Assembly (NCBI RefSeq): GCF_011030405.1
Contig: NZ_JAAJTJ010000013.1
Location: 37,530-101,529 of the forward strand
Origin: Parapedobacter sp. SGR-10
GTDB taxonomy: Bacteria; Bacteroidota; Bacteroidia; Sphingobacteriales; Sphingobacteriaceae
Length of the DNA stretch: 64,000 nucleotides
Direction: 5' to 3'
Shown in pieces: positions 23,283 through 33,272 of this stretch. The notes under the pieces were generated by a model that ran no database searches, was not told the DNA's origin, and was given only the letters and a program-made list of their open reading frames with translations. Position 1 is the stretch's first letter. Each line of letters opens with the position of its first letter. The position numbers and the translations under genes were made by a program.

Positions 23283-25145
23283 TCACCCGGCCTGCTGCGC
23301 TGCCAATGCCAGTTCCTCTTCCAAATCGACCTCTATCCGTAGATTGTTCACGATATGCTTTTGACGATCCGGTGTATTCTTGCCCATATAGTATTCCAGC
23401 AGTTGTTGCAACCTGTTATCCTTGGAAAGAATGACAGGTTCGAGTCGAATATCCTCGCCGATAAATAATCCAAACTCGGAAGGTGAAATCTCGCCTAACC
23501 CTTTGAAACGTGTGATTTCCGGCTTACCGCCCAATTTTGCGATGGCACGTTGACGTTCCTCGTCCGAATAACAGTATATCGTTTCCTTTTTGTTGCGCAC
23601 CCGGAAAAGCGGCGTCTGTAAGATCGAAACATGCCCTGCCTTGACCAGATCCGGAAAAAACTGCAAGAAGAACGTCATCATCAGTAGCCGTATGTGCATA
23701 CCATCCACATCCGCATCCGTCGCGATGACGATGTTGTTGTAGCGCAATCCATCGAGGCCATCCTCGATATTCAATGCGTGCTGCAACAGGTTGAATTCCT
23801 CATTTTCATAGACGATCTTTTTGGTCAGGCCAAAACAGTTGAGCGGCTTCCCCTTCAGACTAAACACCGCCTGTGTCTGCACATCCCTGGATTTGGTAAT
23901 GGAGCCACTGGCCGAATCACCCTCTGTAATAAAAATGGTCGTCTCTTGATTACGTTCATGTTTATCACCAAAATGTATCTTGCAGTCACGCAATTTTCGG
24001 TTGTGCAGAGAAGCCTTCTTGGCACGTTCATTGGCCAGTTTCTTGATACCGGCAATGTCCTTGCGCTCCCGTTCCGATTGCAGGATACGTTTCAGAAGTG
24101 CATCGGCCGTAGCAGAATTTTTGTGCAGATAATCATCCAAGGCTTTTTTGACAAAATCATTGATAAACGTACGTACCGTAGGGCCTTCCGGACCTATACT
24201 TTGCGAGCCCAGCTTGGTCTTGGTCTGCGATTCAAAAACCGGTTCCTGTACCTTGATGGCTATGGCTGCAATGATGGAAGACCTGACATCCGAAGCATCA
24301 AACTCTTTCTTATAAAACTCACGAATAGTCTTGACTACAGCCTCACGAAAGGCTGCTTGGTGTGTCCCCCCTTGCGTGGTATGCTGTCCGTTTACAAAGG
24401 AATAATACTCTTCCCCGTATTGCTGTCCGTGGGTCATAGCGACTTCGATATCCTCCCCTCTGAGATGGATGACCGGATACCGCATAGATTCCGTATCTAC
24501 ATTCCTTTCCAACAGGTCCTTCAGCCCATTTTCGGAGACAAACTTCTGACCATTAAAGTTAATGGTCAACCCCGAGTTGAGGAAAACATAATTCCAGATC
24601 ATGTTTTCGACAAACTCTATACGGTATTTGTAATGCTTGAAAATGCTTTCGTCCGGGTAAAAAGTGACTGCCGTACCGTTGCGTTGAGACGTTTCTTTCT
24701 GCTCGTCATGAACCAACTCTCCTTGACTGAACTGAGCGATCCGGGTCACGCCCTGCCGATAGGATTGTACAACAAAATTAGTGGACAACGCATTGACGGC
24801 CTTGGTACCCACACCGTTCAGACCGACCGATTTTTGGAAGGCCTTGCTATCATATTTACCACCGGTATTGATCTTTGACACGACATCCACTACCGACCCG
24901 ATCGGAATACCCCGGCCATAATCCCGCACAGATACTTTGTTCTCATTGACCGTAATATCGATAGTCTTGCCTGCCCCCATCACAAACTCATCGATGGAGT
25001 TGTCCACCACTTCCTTGAGCAATACATAGATTCCGTCATCGTAAGCGGATCCATCTCCCAATTTACCGATGTACATCCCCGGGCGTAACCGGATATGTTC
25101 TTTCCAATCAAGTGATCGTATGCTATCTTCGTTGTATGTAGTCAT
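23283..25145 (-). CDS. parE: DNA topoisomerase IV subunit B
   Basis: A 620-aa GyrB/ParE protein. Start set at ATG 25145 ([27 protein letters not shown]); the frame continues upstream through non-coding-looking sequence. GHKL ATPase motifs ([33 protein letters not shown]), the transducer, and a Toprim domain with TEGDSASGS and DADVDGMHI are all present. The ParE-type length without the GyrB insertion supports topo IV, which decatenates chromosomes. parC is not adjacent here. Confidence 0.9.
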   Translation of the reverse strand: MTTYNEDSIRSLDWKEHIRLRPGMYIGKLGDGSAYDDGIYVLLKEVVDNSIDEFVMGAGKTIDITVNENKVSVRDYGRGIPIGSVVDVVSKINTGGKYDSKAFQKSVGLNGVGTKAVNALSTNFVVQSYRQGVTRIAQFSQGELVHDEQKETSQRNGTAVTFYPDESIFKHYKYRIEFVENMIWNYVFLNSGLTINFNGQKFVSENGLKDLLERNVDTESMRYPVIHLRGEDIEVAMTHGQQYGEEYYSFVNGQHTTQGGTHQAAFREAVVKTIREFYKKEFDASDVRSSIIAAIAIKVQEPVFESQTKTKLGSQSIGPEGPTVRTFINDFVKKALDDYLHKNSATADALLKRILQSERERKDIAGIKKLANERAKKASLHNRKLRDCKIHFGDKHERNQETTIFITEGDSASGSITKSRDVQTQAVFSLKGKPLNCFGLTKKIVYENEEFNLLQHALNIEDGLDGLRYNNIVIATDADVDGMHIRLLMMTFFLQFFPDLVKAGHVSILQTPLFRVRNKKETIYCYSDEERQRAIAKLGGKPEITRFKGLGEISPSEFGLFIGEDIRLEPVILSKDNRLQQLLEYYMGKNTPDRQKHIVNNLRIEVDLEEELALAAQQAG

Positions 25146-25371
25146 TGAATGGTTGCTTTGCAAACAAAAATAAAAATAAAATATCAGACTTTCGAAGTTT
25201 TTAAACGGCGAAGCCCTCAACTCTGCCATTAAAAAAATAAAAAAGATAAAGTTAAACTTCAAAAGTCTGTTCAATCTCAAATGTAACCCCCATCACTTTT
25301 CGATATAGTCCCTGTTACTTTTTTATCAGCCAAAAACCCTCATCTTGTCCTCCAAATTTTTAATATTACCC

Positions 25372-27168
25372 ATGGGTCATACTTTTCATATTCCAGTTCT
25401 TGGCTTAGCCTTTTCCGTAGATAGTCCAATAAAGGTGGCACGTTTTGGCATCTCTTCAGTCATTTCGATTGTGGACGATGAGCTTTTAGAACGCATGAGA
25501 GCCTATTATTGCAGGATAAATAACCTGGCTTACCAGCTTATTCATCCCAAAGAAGAAGATTCCCGATCGAGGCGTATTACAGCCTACCTAAACCTGGTCA
25601 ATGATCTTGTACACAAGCAGATCGCACGCATAAAATCAAGTAGTTTTGAAAAATGCGAAGAACTCGTCAGGTATTTTGACTTATTGCCTGACCATTCGGA
25701 AGCAAAAAAGCTATTCAATTGTTATAGCTTAAGTACCGACGAAATCCATAAAAACGATTTGGAAGCAAGGCTAAAAAGTTTTATCAAGCCCGGAGACATT
25801 GATGTCAACATCATGTCCAAGGTAGACAAGACCAATATGGACAACGAAGGAAACCCTTTGTCTACCAACTTTTCAGATGCTTCTGCCGCATTGAGGGGGT
25901 TTGCATTGAGCAATCTGAAATCTTCGTTGGTCATTTCTGCCGGGCTAAATCCCCGATTGTTTTCCTATATGGCTGAATTTGATCAATTCCTGCCCGATGC
26001 CAACGGAGATTTTACCAAGAGGGTCATTTTAAAGGTCAGTGACTATAGATCTGCTTTCATACAGGCCAAAATATTAGCAAAAAAAGGTATTTGGGTCTCC
26101 GAATACCGCATCGAATCCGGCCTCAACTGCGGAGGACATGCCTTTGCTACCGAAGGCTATCTCATGGGCCCGATACTGGAAGAATTCCGATCAAAAAAAG
26201 ATGAGCTGCACCAAGAGCTGTTGCCCTTATATACAGAGGCTCTTGCCCAGCGAAACATCACATTGCGCAACACCCCAGACATGAAGATCACGGCACAGGG
26301 GGGCATTGGAAACGCCGCCGAGCAGAACTTCCTATTGCAGCATTATCAGGTAGACCGTACAGGCTGGGGTTCTCCGTTCCTGCTCGTACCCGAAGCAACT
26401 ACAGTGGACGATAAGACCTTGGATGCCATTGCCCAAGCGGACAAAAACGATTTTTACATCAGCGAGGCTTCTCCATTGGGTGTGCCGTTCAACAATTTCC
26501 GTAAGAGCACGGCCGAAGCAAATCGGATAGAGCGTATTGAAAGAGGAAGGCCGGGTGCGCCCTGTACAAAGAAATATCTGGTATCCAACACCGAATTTAC
26601 CGAGGAACCCATTTGTACGGCATCGCGACAATACCAGCATCTCAAAATCAAAGAACTGAACGCCATGGATATGCCTGAAGACGAGCGTCAGCGGCAAATC
26701 GAAAGTGTGACCGCCAAAACCTGCCTATGTGAAGGACTCGCCACGTCGGCTTACCTCAACTATGACATTGTCAAAAACAAGGAAAACACGGCTGTCGCCA
26801 TTTGTCCAGGTCCCAATACGGCCTATTTCGACCGCAAATATTCCTTGACCCAGATGGTAGACCATATTTATGGACGCCGGGACCTATTGGCCGGAAAGGA
26901 TAGACCCCACATGTTTATTAACGAACTCTCCCTGTACATCGAGCACCTGCGCAAGTATGTGAGAATGAACCTCGAAAAACTGGACCATAAAAAAGAGAAG
27001 TACATCAACAACTTCAAAAACCAGTTGGAGCAAGGGATCGCTTATTACGCCAACTTAAAGGAACTCCACGTACAAATGTCTCCCAACGAATTGACAAAAT
27101 TTTTCGAACAGCTGAAATCAGCTACACAGCAACTGAGGACGATACAGATAAATTTGGTTGTTATATAA
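25372..27168 (+). CDS. Uncharacterised TIM-barrel-like protein, nitronate monooxygenase-like segments
   Basis: A 598-aa cytoplasmic protein beginning at ATG 25372 (MGHTFHIPVLGLAFSVDSPIKVARFGISSVISI); a TTG nine codons earlier is less likely. The opening strand, the segment WVSEYRIESGLNCGGHAFATEG and the segment ITAQGGIGNAAEQNFLL recall flavin-binding TIM barrels of the nitronate monooxygenase type. Cysteines cluster around GAPCTKKYLV, EPICTAS and TCLCEGLATS and could bind a metal or Fe-S centre. I do not know the substrate. It stands alone, divergent from parE. Confidence 0.55.
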   Translation: MGHTFHIPVLGLAFSVDSPIKVARFGISSVISIVDDELLERMRAYYCRINNLAYQLIHPKEEDSRSRRITAYLNLVNDLVHKQIARIKSSSFEKCEELVRYFDLLPDHSEAKKLFNCYSLSTDEIHKNDLEARLKSFIKPGDIDVNIMSKVDKTNMDNEGNPLSTNFSDASAALRGFALSNLKSSLVISAGLNPRLFSYMAEFDQFLPDANGDFTKRVILKVSDYRSAFIQAKILAKKGIWVSEYRIESGLNCGGHAFATEGYLMGPILEEFRSKKDELHQELLPLYTEALAQRNITLRNTPDMKITAQGGIGNAAEQNFLLQHYQVDRTGWGSPFLLVPEATTVDDKTLDAIAQADKNDFYISEASPLGVPFNNFRKSTAEANRIERIERGRPGAPCTKKYLVSNTEFTEEPICTASRQYQHLKIKELNAMDMPEDERQRQIESVTAKTCLCEGLATSAYLNYDIVKNKENTAVAICPGPNTAYFDRKYSLTQMVDHIYGRRDLLAGKDRPHMFINELSLYIEHLRKYVRMNLEKLDHKKEKYINNFKNQLEQGIAYYANLKELHVQMSPNELTKFFEQLKSATQQLRTIQINLVVI

Positions 27169-27186
27169 ATGGTGTAGAGACGCAAG

Positions 27187-27348
27187 AGGCTGTCTAAATA
27201 AGGTCTGGCAATCCATTTAATCGTCATTTCGACCAAAGGGAGAAATCTATGGATAAATTTGAATTAACTAACTTGCAACAAGTTGAAAAATTGCTTAACC
27301 ATAGATTTCTCGTCGTACCTCCTCGAAATGACGATATAGTTAATTTTT
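27187..27348. repeat. CGTCATTTCGA/AGAAATCTATGG palindrome
   Basis: GAGGCTGTCT end, then TCGTCATTTCGA...GAGAAATCTATGG in one arm and CCATAGATTTCTC...TCGAAATGACGA in the other. It is another member of the family at 12714 and 22224, placed between convergent genes. Confidence 0.65.
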
Positions 27349-27353
27349 AAATA

Positions 27354-27381
27354 GTAGAGCCGCAATGCATTGCGGCTCTAC
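27354..27381. terminator. Perfect 28-bp palindrome overlapping a stop codon
   Basis: GTAGAGCCGCAATG followed directly by its complement, overlapping the stop codon of the methyltransferase gene (27378-27380). Related GTAGAGACGC hairpins occur at 52857 and 59560, also at gene ends, so this family may act as terminators. Confidence 0.7.
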
Positions 27382-28277
27382 GACAAATTTTTCCGAAACT
27401 TTCCAAACACCCCTAGCGGCAACTTAGGGCCTGCTGTGGCTTGTAGGTACAGTTCGCCTATTTCGAGGTTCTCGACCTGTGGAAAAGCCGTCTTGATCAG
27501 ATTTTCGACAATAACCGACGAAAAGCCCAACGAATAGGTATTCAGTATAAGGAAATGCTCTTTCGGATCCAGAAGCTGTACGACGTCCTTCATCATTTCC
27601 ATGATATGATCTTCCAACTTCCACTTCTCCCCTTTTGGCCCATGGCCGTATGCCGGTGGGTCAAGAATAATACCGTTGTACGTATTTCCGCGCTTCAATT
27701 CCCGCTTTACAAATTTCAAGGCATCCTCCACGACCCAACGGATATTGGACAAGCCCGACAGCTCCTGGTTTTCATTGGCCCAGGTCACGACCTGCTTGAT
27801 CGAGTCTACGTGTGTGGTATCTGCTCCTGCTGCTTTTGCGATCAAAGAAGCTCCACCGGTATAGGCAAAAAGGTTAAGTACCTTTGGATTATTGCTCTTG
27901 AAAGAACGTACCGACTCGGAGATATAATCCCAATTGACGGCCTGCTCGGGAAAAACACCTACATGCTTGAAAGAAGTCAACCCCAAGCGGAACTTGATGG
28001 CCACATCCTTATTTTTGTATTCAATATGCCACCTGTCCGGTATGTTTGGATTTTTTTTCAGCCAATCACCACTGGTCGCCGAACGGCCTTTGAATTTGAT
28101 GTGATAACGCTTGTTCCATTCGGCATCACCCAGGGCTTTAGGCCATACAGCCTGTGGTTCGGGACGGATAAGCACCAGTTCGCCAAAGCGTTCCAGCTTT
28201 TCAAAATCCCCACAATCGATCAGTTCATAGTCTTTCCAATATTGGGGTGTAAGTAATTGTATGGTTGTTGTCGACAA
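27378..28277 (-). CDS. Class I SAM-dependent rRNA methyltransferase, RlmI-like
   Basis: A 299-aa enzyme. Start is placed at TTG 28277 (reading LSTTTIQLLTPQYW) because a perfect -7 box lies 18 bp upstream and the open frame beyond is promoter and repeat. The SAM-binding motif VLNLFAYTGGASLIAKAAGA, the acidic motif THVDSIKQVVTWANENQ and the catalytic region GIILDPPAYGHGPKGEKW are typical of RlmI/RlmK-type methyltransferases. The N-terminal part resembles a reduced PUA-like region. Exact rRNA target not deducible. Confidence 0.8.
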   Translation of the reverse strand: MSTTTIQLLTPQYWKDYELIDCGDFEKLERFGELVLIRPEPQAVWPKALGDAEWNKRYHIKFKGRSATSGDWLKKNPNIPDRWHIEYKNKDVAIKFRLGLTSFKHVGVFPEQAVNWDYISESVRSFKSNNPKVLNLFAYTGGASLIAKAAGADTTHVDSIKQVVTWANENQELSGLSNIRWVVEDALKFVKRELKRGNTYNGIILDPPAYGHGPKGEKWKLEDHIMEMMKDVVQLLDPKEHFLILNTYSLGFSSVIVENLIKTAFPQVENLEIGELYLQATAGPKLPLGVFGKFRKNLS

Positions 28278-28295
28278 AATAATTGCTGTTTTGTG

Positions 28296-28303
28296 CAAAG
28301 GTA
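28296..28303 (-). promoter_or_regulatory. -7 box TACCTTTG
   Basis: Perfect TAnnTTTG match on the minus strand, 18 bp upstream of the TTG start of the methyltransferase gene; it decides against a farther upstream start. Confidence 0.7.
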
Positions 28304-28354
28304 AATAAAATTTGGTAAGGAATATTTTACTATCTGTAGACTTCCACTTCGCTG

Positions 28355-28410
28355 GCGCACGAATCCTTTCGTGTGCCTCGATAAACAAGCACACGAAAGG
28401 ATTCGTGCGC
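28355..28410. repeat. GCGCACGAATCC palindrome, copy 2
   Basis: Same arms as copy 1 with a different loop; lies between the methyltransferase promoter and the marR stop. Confidence 0.85.
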
Positions 28411-28439
28411 TAACAAGGGTTTGAAACCCTTGGAGAGTT

Positions 28440-28892
28440 TCATTCCCCTCGCATTCTATCCAGCAGATCGCTCAGCATCAAGGCTTCTTCCTTTGTGAGA
28501 TTCTGGCACAGCAGATTAGACAGCATCATATCATTTTCCAAGTTTTCCAACAGTTGTAGCCCTTCGTCCGTGATCTTGACATCCACGGCCCTTTTGTCTT
28601 GTGTATTCTGTGTTCGCGACACCAATCCTTTGCTTTCCAGACGATCGATCAAGCGCGAAATATCCGGGGTACTACTTATCATCCGGCCCTTTATCAAACT
28701 ATTCGATGCAGAACGAGGATACTGCCCCCTTAAGATGCGGAGGACATTGTATTGCTGTAAAGTAATCTGGCAACGATGAGCCCGTTGTTCCAATATTTTG
28801 ACCAACCAATTGTTCGTGTACAAGATATTCACCGTGGCCCTGTGGTAATCATCTGCAAAACGCTTCACTTGGATACATTCCTCAATCTTCAT
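28440..28892 (-). CDS. MarR-family transcriptional regulator
   Basis: A 150-aa protein with a MarR winged helix: QITLQQYNVLRILRGQYP, SLIKGRMISSTPDISRLIDRLESKGLVSRTQNTQDKRAVDVKITDEGLQLLENL. The R-x-x-x-x-D-K-R-A wing is intact. It is divergent from feoA, so it may regulate iron uptake genes, although no operator dyad is obvious to me. Confidence 0.88.
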   Translation of the reverse strand: MKIEECIQVKRFADDYHRATVNILYTNNWLVKILEQRAHRCQITLQQYNVLRILRGQYPRSASNSLIKGRMISSTPDISRLIDRLESKGLVSRTQNTQDKRAVDVKITDEGLQLLENLENDMMLSNLLCQNLTKEEALMLSDLLDRMRGE

Positions 28893-28957
28893 GTGGATTC
28901 AATCTAATTAAAACAAAAGTGTGACATGGAGCCTCCAAAATAACCACTCGTTTTGAC

Positions 28958-28965
28958 TATCTTTG
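28958..28965 (+). promoter_or_regulatory. -7 box of the feo operon
   Basis: TATCTTTG matches TAnnTTTG, 41 nt before the feoA start. Confidence 0.6.
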
Positions 28966-29006
28966 TGGCATTTGGTTATTTTTATATCTAAGGTACAAAA
29001 TAGGTC

Positions 29007-29246
29007 ATGCAAAATAAAATCTCACTGGATAAATTAAAGAAAGGAGAAAAAGCAACCATCGTTTCTTTTCACAACGATGAACTTCCTGCAAAATTCTATG
29101 AACTGGGATTTATGCCGGGTACAACAGTACAAATCAAACACAAAGCCCCACTTAATGGACCTATCTGTGTCAACGTCATAGACTACCAAACGCTAATAGC
29201 CATACGAAAAACCGAAGCTGCTTTAATATTGACGGACAGACTATAA
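29007..29246 (+). CDS. feoA: Ferrous iron transport protein A
   Basis: A 79-aa SH3-like FeoA (LKKGEKATIVSFHNDELPAKFYELGFMPGTTVQIKHKAPLNGPICVNV). It is a small cytoplasmic partner of FeoB. Its stop codon overlaps the feoB start by one base, so the two are translationally coupled. Confidence 0.93.
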   Translation: MQNKISLDKLKKGEKATIVSFHNDELPAKFYELGFMPGTTVQIKHKAPLNGPICVNVIDYQTLIAIRKTEAALILTDRL

Positions 29247-31348
29247 TGAAGAAAAGCACCATCGCTCTATTAGGGAATCCCAACGTTGGAAAAACTTCTC
29301 TATTCAACCGCATCACAAAACTAAATCAAAAGGTCGGTAACTATCCGGGTATTACCGTCGAGAAAAGAGTAGGAACGGTCAAAGTTCACGACAAAGAATA
29401 CACGATCGTCGATCTACCGGGTACTTATACGCTCTATCCAAACTCTTTGGACGAAGAAGTAGTATTCGATACATTGAGCAATAAAAACAACAAGGACTAT
29501 CCGGACCTGGTCATTGTCGTTTCCGAACCGACCAGCCTCAACAGAGGGGTCATCCTCTACCAACAGGTACGGGAACTTGGTCTCCCGGCTATCTTCGTCA
29601 TGAATATGGTAGACGAAATGGAGACGAAAGGACTGACTGTCGACCATGCAGCCTTGGAAAACTACCTACAAACGCGCGTCTTCACGACCAATGCCCGCAC
29701 CGGAAAGGGAATCCATGAGCTACTCAACCACTTGGAATACAGACCTGCCCCTTATTTTGATGGGTTATCATTGCCGGTTCAGTATCAAGATGCTCTGACA
29801 GAAGCAAAAGTGCTTTTTCCATTGGATACTGAGTATAAGACCTGGCAGCTATTGGCACAGGAAAGACCTGCGGGTATCACTGACGCACTACGTACACAAC
29901 TGGGCAGCATCCGTGCCGCGTATCGGCTCAACACCCAACAACTCCAAAAAGACGAAGCCCTATTGCGCCATAAGAAAGTGGACAAGGACCTTGAGGCCAT
30001 CATCCAAAAGTCTACAAACAAAAAACTGTCTTTCACACATAAGATCGACAACCTGCTCATACACCCGATATGGGGATATGTCATCTTCTTCGGGTTATTA
30101 TTCTTGATCTTCCAGGCGATTTATGCCTGGTCCGGCCCTTTGATGGATGGTGTGGATCAACTTTTCGCCATTTTGGGCGAAAAAGCAGAGGCTGTATTGC
30201 CCGAAGGTCCTTTGGGCGGCCTTATTGTCAACGGTATCATAGCAGGTATAGGGGGGATCGTGATATTCCTGCCCCAAATCGTTATTCTCTTTTTATTCAT
30301 CTCCCTCATGGAGGAAACAGGGTATATGAGCCGAGTCGTATTTCTGATGGATCGCTGGCTGAAACCTTTCGGACTGAATGGCAAATCCGTTATCCCGCTG
30401 ATGTCGGGTGTAGCCTGCGCCATTCCCGCCGTCATGTCTGCCCGCAATATCGAAAATCCAAAAGAGCGCCTCTTGACAATGCTGGTCACACCGTTTATGA
30501 CATGCTCCGCCCGGTTGCCCATTTATATTGTGATCATAGGTCTGGTCATTCCCGACAGGGATTTCCTTGGCTTCAACTTACAAGGTATTACTTTGTTTGG
30601 CATGTATATATTGGGTATCGTCGGTGCATTGCTATCGGCATTGGTGCTGAACAGATTTATCAAATCCGTACGCAAATCCTACCTCATCTTCGAACTGCCG
30701 ACCTACAAAATGCCCGATTGGAAGAATGTAGCCAATACTGTTTGGGAAAAATCCTCCGGCTTCCTTATTGATGCCGGTAAGATCATACTTGCCATTTCGA
30801 TCATCCTTTGGGTTTTGGGAAATTTTGGGCCAAATGATCGTTTCTCCGACCCCGAAAAATATATTGTAGAAGAAAATCCCCACTTTACACCTGAGGAGAT
30901 AGAAAATGAAGTGACCGCCTATAAAACAGAATATTCTTTTTTGGGTTATTTAGGTAGAGGTATCGAACCTCTCATCAGACCATTGGGCTATGATTGGAAA
31001 GTAGGTATAGGTCTATTGGCATCTTTTGCCGCACGTGAGGTGTTTGTGGGTACGATGGCAGTCATCTACAGTTTGGGTGAGGATATCGATATCGAAGACG
31101 ACGGCCAAAAACAAACATTGCTCGACAAGATGAAGTCTGAAATCAACAGGAACACGGGAAAACCCACCTACAATTTTGCGTCGGGTATCTCCCTGTTGCT
31201 CTTTTACGCTTTTGCGATGCAGTGTATGGCTACGATAGCCATCGTACGCAAAGAGACAGGCTCTTGGAAGTGGACTTTATTCCAGATTGTTTCCATGACA
31301 GGTCTGGCTTACTTTGCGGCTTTGATCGCCTACCAACTTTTGAAATAA
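29246..31348 (+). CDS. feoB: Ferrous iron transporter B
   Basis: A 700-aa Fe(II) permease with a cytoplasmic N-terminal G domain (G1 ALLGNPNVGKTSLFN at residues 6-20, G3 VDLPGTY, G4 MNMVDE) and Gate and core membrane domains (VACAIPAVMSARNIENPKERLLTMLVTPFMTCSARLP with the conserved Cys residues; GKIILAISIILWVL; ASFAAREVFVGTMAVIYS). Takes up ferrous iron across the inner membrane. Followed by a Cys-rich small membrane protein. Confidence 0.97.
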   Translation: MKKSTIALLGNPNVGKTSLFNRITKLNQKVGNYPGITVEKRVGTVKVHDKEYTIVDLPGTYTLYPNSLDEEVVFDTLSNKNNKDYPDLVIVVSEPTSLNRGVILYQQVRELGLPAIFVMNMVDEMETKGLTVDHAALENYLQTRVFTTNARTGKGIHELLNHLEYRPAPYFDGLSLPVQYQDALTEAKVLFPLDTEYKTWQLLAQERPAGITDALRTQLGSIRAAYRLNTQQLQKDEALLRHKKVDKDLEAIIQKSTNKKLSFTHKIDNLLIHPIWGYVIFFGLLFLIFQAIYAWSGPLMDGVDQLFAILGEKAEAVLPEGPLGGLIVNGIIAGIGGIVIFLPQIVILFLFISLMEETGYMSRVVFLMDRWLKPFGLNGKSVIPLMSGVACAIPAVMSARNIENPKERLLTMLVTPFMTCSARLPIYIVIIGLVIPDRDFLGFNLQGITLFGMYILGIVGALLSALVLNRFIKSVRKSYLIFELPTYKMPDWKNVANTVWEKSSGFLIDAGKIILAISIILWVLGNFGPNDRFSDPEKYIVEENPHFTPEEIENEVTAYKTEYSFLGYLGRGIEPLIRPLGYDWKVGIGLLASFAAREVFVGTMAVIYSLGEDIDIEDDGQKQTLLDKMKSEINRNTGKPTYNFASGISLLLFYAFAMQCMATIAIVRKETGSWKWTLFQIVSMTGLAYFAALIAYQLLK

Positions 31349-31459
31349 GTGAAGTGATGGAGGTAATGATAGTTATGGGAGTTATGACAGACGGAATTCA
31401 ATAGCTCCTATCACTTTCATAACTTATATAACTTCCATAACTATAAAAATAGTGAGCTT

Positions 31460-31609
31460 ATGATAACATTACAATACATCATCATCGCGATTATCTTTAT
31501 AGCTGCTGTAGCCTTTATTGTTCGGAAATTCATGCCTTCCAAAGGCAAAACCGGCGGATGCAGCAAAGGGTGTGGTTGTGATGCGGTGGAACAAGAGAAA
31601 ACTATTTAG
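31460..31609 (+). CDS. FeoB-associated Cys-rich membrane protein
   Basis: A 49-aa protein with one N-terminal membrane helix (YIIIAIIFIAAVAFIVRKF) and a short Cys-rich tail (GGCSKGCGCDA). This is the FeoB-associated small protein found behind feoB in many bacteria; it may help iron passage or redox handling. It begins 112 bp after the feoB stop. Confidence 0.85.
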   Translation: MITLQYIIIAIIFIAAVAFIVRKFMPSKGKTGGCSKGCGCDAVEQEKTI

Positions 31610-31616
31610 AACGTTG

Positions 31617-31672
31617 GCACACGAATCCTTTCGTGTGCCTAATAAAACGAGCACACGAAAGGATTCGTGCGC
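31617..31672. repeat. GCGCACGAATCC palindrome, copy 3
   Basis: Same arms as copies 1 and 2 (left arm begins GGCACACG here), between the convergent Cys-rich protein gene and mnmA; probably acts as a transcription or mRNA 3' end here. Confidence 0.85.
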
Positions 31673-31701
31673 TAGCCAAATAATTAAGGAATAGGATCTA
31701 T

Positions 31702-32793
31702 CTACTTCATCAAGAACCCACCGCCGATCAGATCATTGCCTTCGTAAAAGACAGCGGATTGCCCCGGAGCAATACCTTTTACGGCATGCGAAAAATCCAC
31801 TTGCATGACGGACCCCTGCTGTGTGAGCGTAGAGATTGCTCCCGCATCCTTGTAACGTATCTTCGTAACAGCCTCCATCGGATGATCGATCGAAGCATAT
31901 TTCACCAGATTGATATCCCGCACAAAAGCTTGTGTCTTTTCCAATTCATGCTCTTCTCCCAGCACGACGGAATTGCTTTCGGGTAGGATTTCGATCACAA
32001 ACATGGGCTTACCCAAAGCAATGCCTAAACCTTTGCGTTGACCTATCGTGAAATAGGGATAACCTATATGTTGTCCTACGACCGTACCATCCGATAAGAT
32101 AAAATTTCCGGGGCCGATCTCTTCATCCAAAGTGGGCCGTTTGTGGCGTAAAAATTCTCGGTAATCGTTGTTGGGCACAAAACATATCTCGTAGCTTTCG
32201 GACTTATTGGCCAACTCATGTTGTCCCATTTCCAAAGCCATGCGCTTGATTTCTTCCTTACGAAAACTTCCCAAAGGAAACTGTGTACGGGCTAGGTTTT
32301 CTTGCGAAACACCCCAAAGCACATAGGATTGATCCTTGTGCTCGTCCAGCCCTTTGGATACGACATACCGTCCGTTATCATGCAAGCGTATATTGGCATA
32401 ATGCCCTGTTGCTATAAATTCACAGTCCAGTTTGTCGGCACGCTTCATCAATGCTTCCCATTTGATATGTGTATTGCACAGCACACAAGGATTGGGCGTA
32501 CGTCCTGCAATATATTCCTCCACAAAATTGTCGATGACATAATCTCCGAATTCATTGCGGATATCCAGGATATAATGCGGAAATCCATAGTAGACAGCCA
32601 ATGAACGTGCATCGTTGATACTGTCCAGGCTACAACAGCCCGTCTCCTTGGACGAACCTCCCGAAGAAGCATAATCCCAGGTCTTCATCGTGATACCGAT
32701 GACTTCATACCCTTCTTCATGCAACATCACAGCGGCTACGGAGCTGTCCACCCCCCCACTCATCGCGACCAATACTCTGCCTTTTTTACTCAT
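31702..32793 (-). CDS. mnmA: tRNA-specific 2-thiouridylase
   Basis: A 363-aa PP-loop ATPase that thiolates U34 of tRNA Lys/Glu/Gln. The PP-loop is AMSGGVDSSVAA (residues 11-22); the catalytic cysteines lie in PNPCVLCNTHIKW and SYEICFV. The C-terminal beta-barrel (QVDFSHAVKGIAPGQSAVFYEGNDLIGGG) is complete. Confidence 0.96.
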   Translation of the reverse strand: MSKKGRVLVAMSGGVDSSVAAVMLHEEGYEVIGITMKTWDYASSGGSSKETGCCSLDSINDARSLAVYYGFPHYILDIRNEFGDYVIDNFVEEYIAGRTPNPCVLCNTHIKWEALMKRADKLDCEFIATGHYANIRLHDNGRYVVSKGLDEHKDQSYVLWGVSQENLARTQFPLGSFRKEEIKRMALEMGQHELANKSESYEICFVPNNDYREFLRHKRPTLDEEIGPGNFILSDGTVVGQHIGYPYFTIGQRKGLGIALGKPMFVIEILPESNSVVLGEEHELEKTQAFVRDINLVKYASIDHPMEAVTKIRYKDAGAISTLTQQGSVMQVDFSHAVKGIAPGQSAVFYEGNDLIGGGFLMK

Positions 32794-32936
32794 ACCAAAT
32801 AATAAAATGCAAAGATACCCTAAATTCGTCGATTAACATGTTTATTTCATGTAATTTTATCTCAATCAAAATCAATAGATTGCTATTTCGCCCGAAAATA
32901 TTTAAGGCAAAAGTTTCAGATTTGAAAAAAAGAAAC

Positions 32937-32944
32937 TACATTTG
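32937..32944 (+). promoter_or_regulatory. -7 box of the tRNA-Phe operon
   Basis: TACATTTG, 29 nt before the first tRNA. Confidence 0.65.
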
Positions 32945-32973
32945 CATCGCAACAGCCGAAAGTGTTGTGAAGA

Positions 32974-33046
32974 GGTGCCATAGCTCAGTTGGTAGAGCAA
33001 AGGACTGAAAATCCTTGTGTCGCTGGTTCGAGCCCAGCTGGCACCA
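32974..33046 (+). tRNA. tRNA-Phe (GAA)
   Basis: Acceptor GGTGCCA/TGGCACC, D arm GCTC...GAGC, anticodon stem AAGGA/TCCTT with loop CTGAAAA (anticodon GAA), T arm GCTGG-TTCGAGC-CCAGC, discriminator A. CCA is not encoded as such beyond ACC. Confidence 0.97.
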
Positions 33047-33090
33047 CCTCCAAAAATCTGAACGTAACAGATGCAAAATAAAAACGTTAA

Positions 33091-33163
33091 GGTGCCATAG
33101 CTCAGTTGGTAGAGCAAAGGACTGAAAATCCTTGTGTCGCTGGTTCGAGCCCAGCTGGCACCA
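33091..33163 (+). tRNA. tRNA-Phe (GAA), second identical copy
   Basis: Identical to the first copy; 44 bp spacer. A terminator follows directly. Confidence 0.97.
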
Positions 33164-33169
33164 CAGGAG

Positions 33170-33194
33170 AAGCCTCACAAATGTGGGGCTTTTT
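33170..33194 (+). terminator. Terminator of tRNA-Phe pair
   Basis: AAGCCTCACA pairs with TGTGGGGCTT (one G-T) and is followed by a T-run. Confidence 0.85.
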
Positions 33195-33272
33195 ATTTCC
33201 CAAAACTTCCTAAAATATGTTGCACTTTACAAGATTTCATCGAGAAATACTCCGTAGATGCAGCACCTCTCT

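Noticed and set aside
22201..27348. CGTCATTTCGA palindromes as a CRISPR array
   Set aside because: Copies are dispersed kilobases apart, each is a large palindrome, and no cas genes are near; they are interspersed repeats.
32974..33163. The tRNA-Phe repeat as an attachment site of an integrated element
   Set aside because: Two complete, identical tRNAs with a shared promoter and terminator and only 44 bp between them; no integrase nearby. A tandem tRNA operon explains it.
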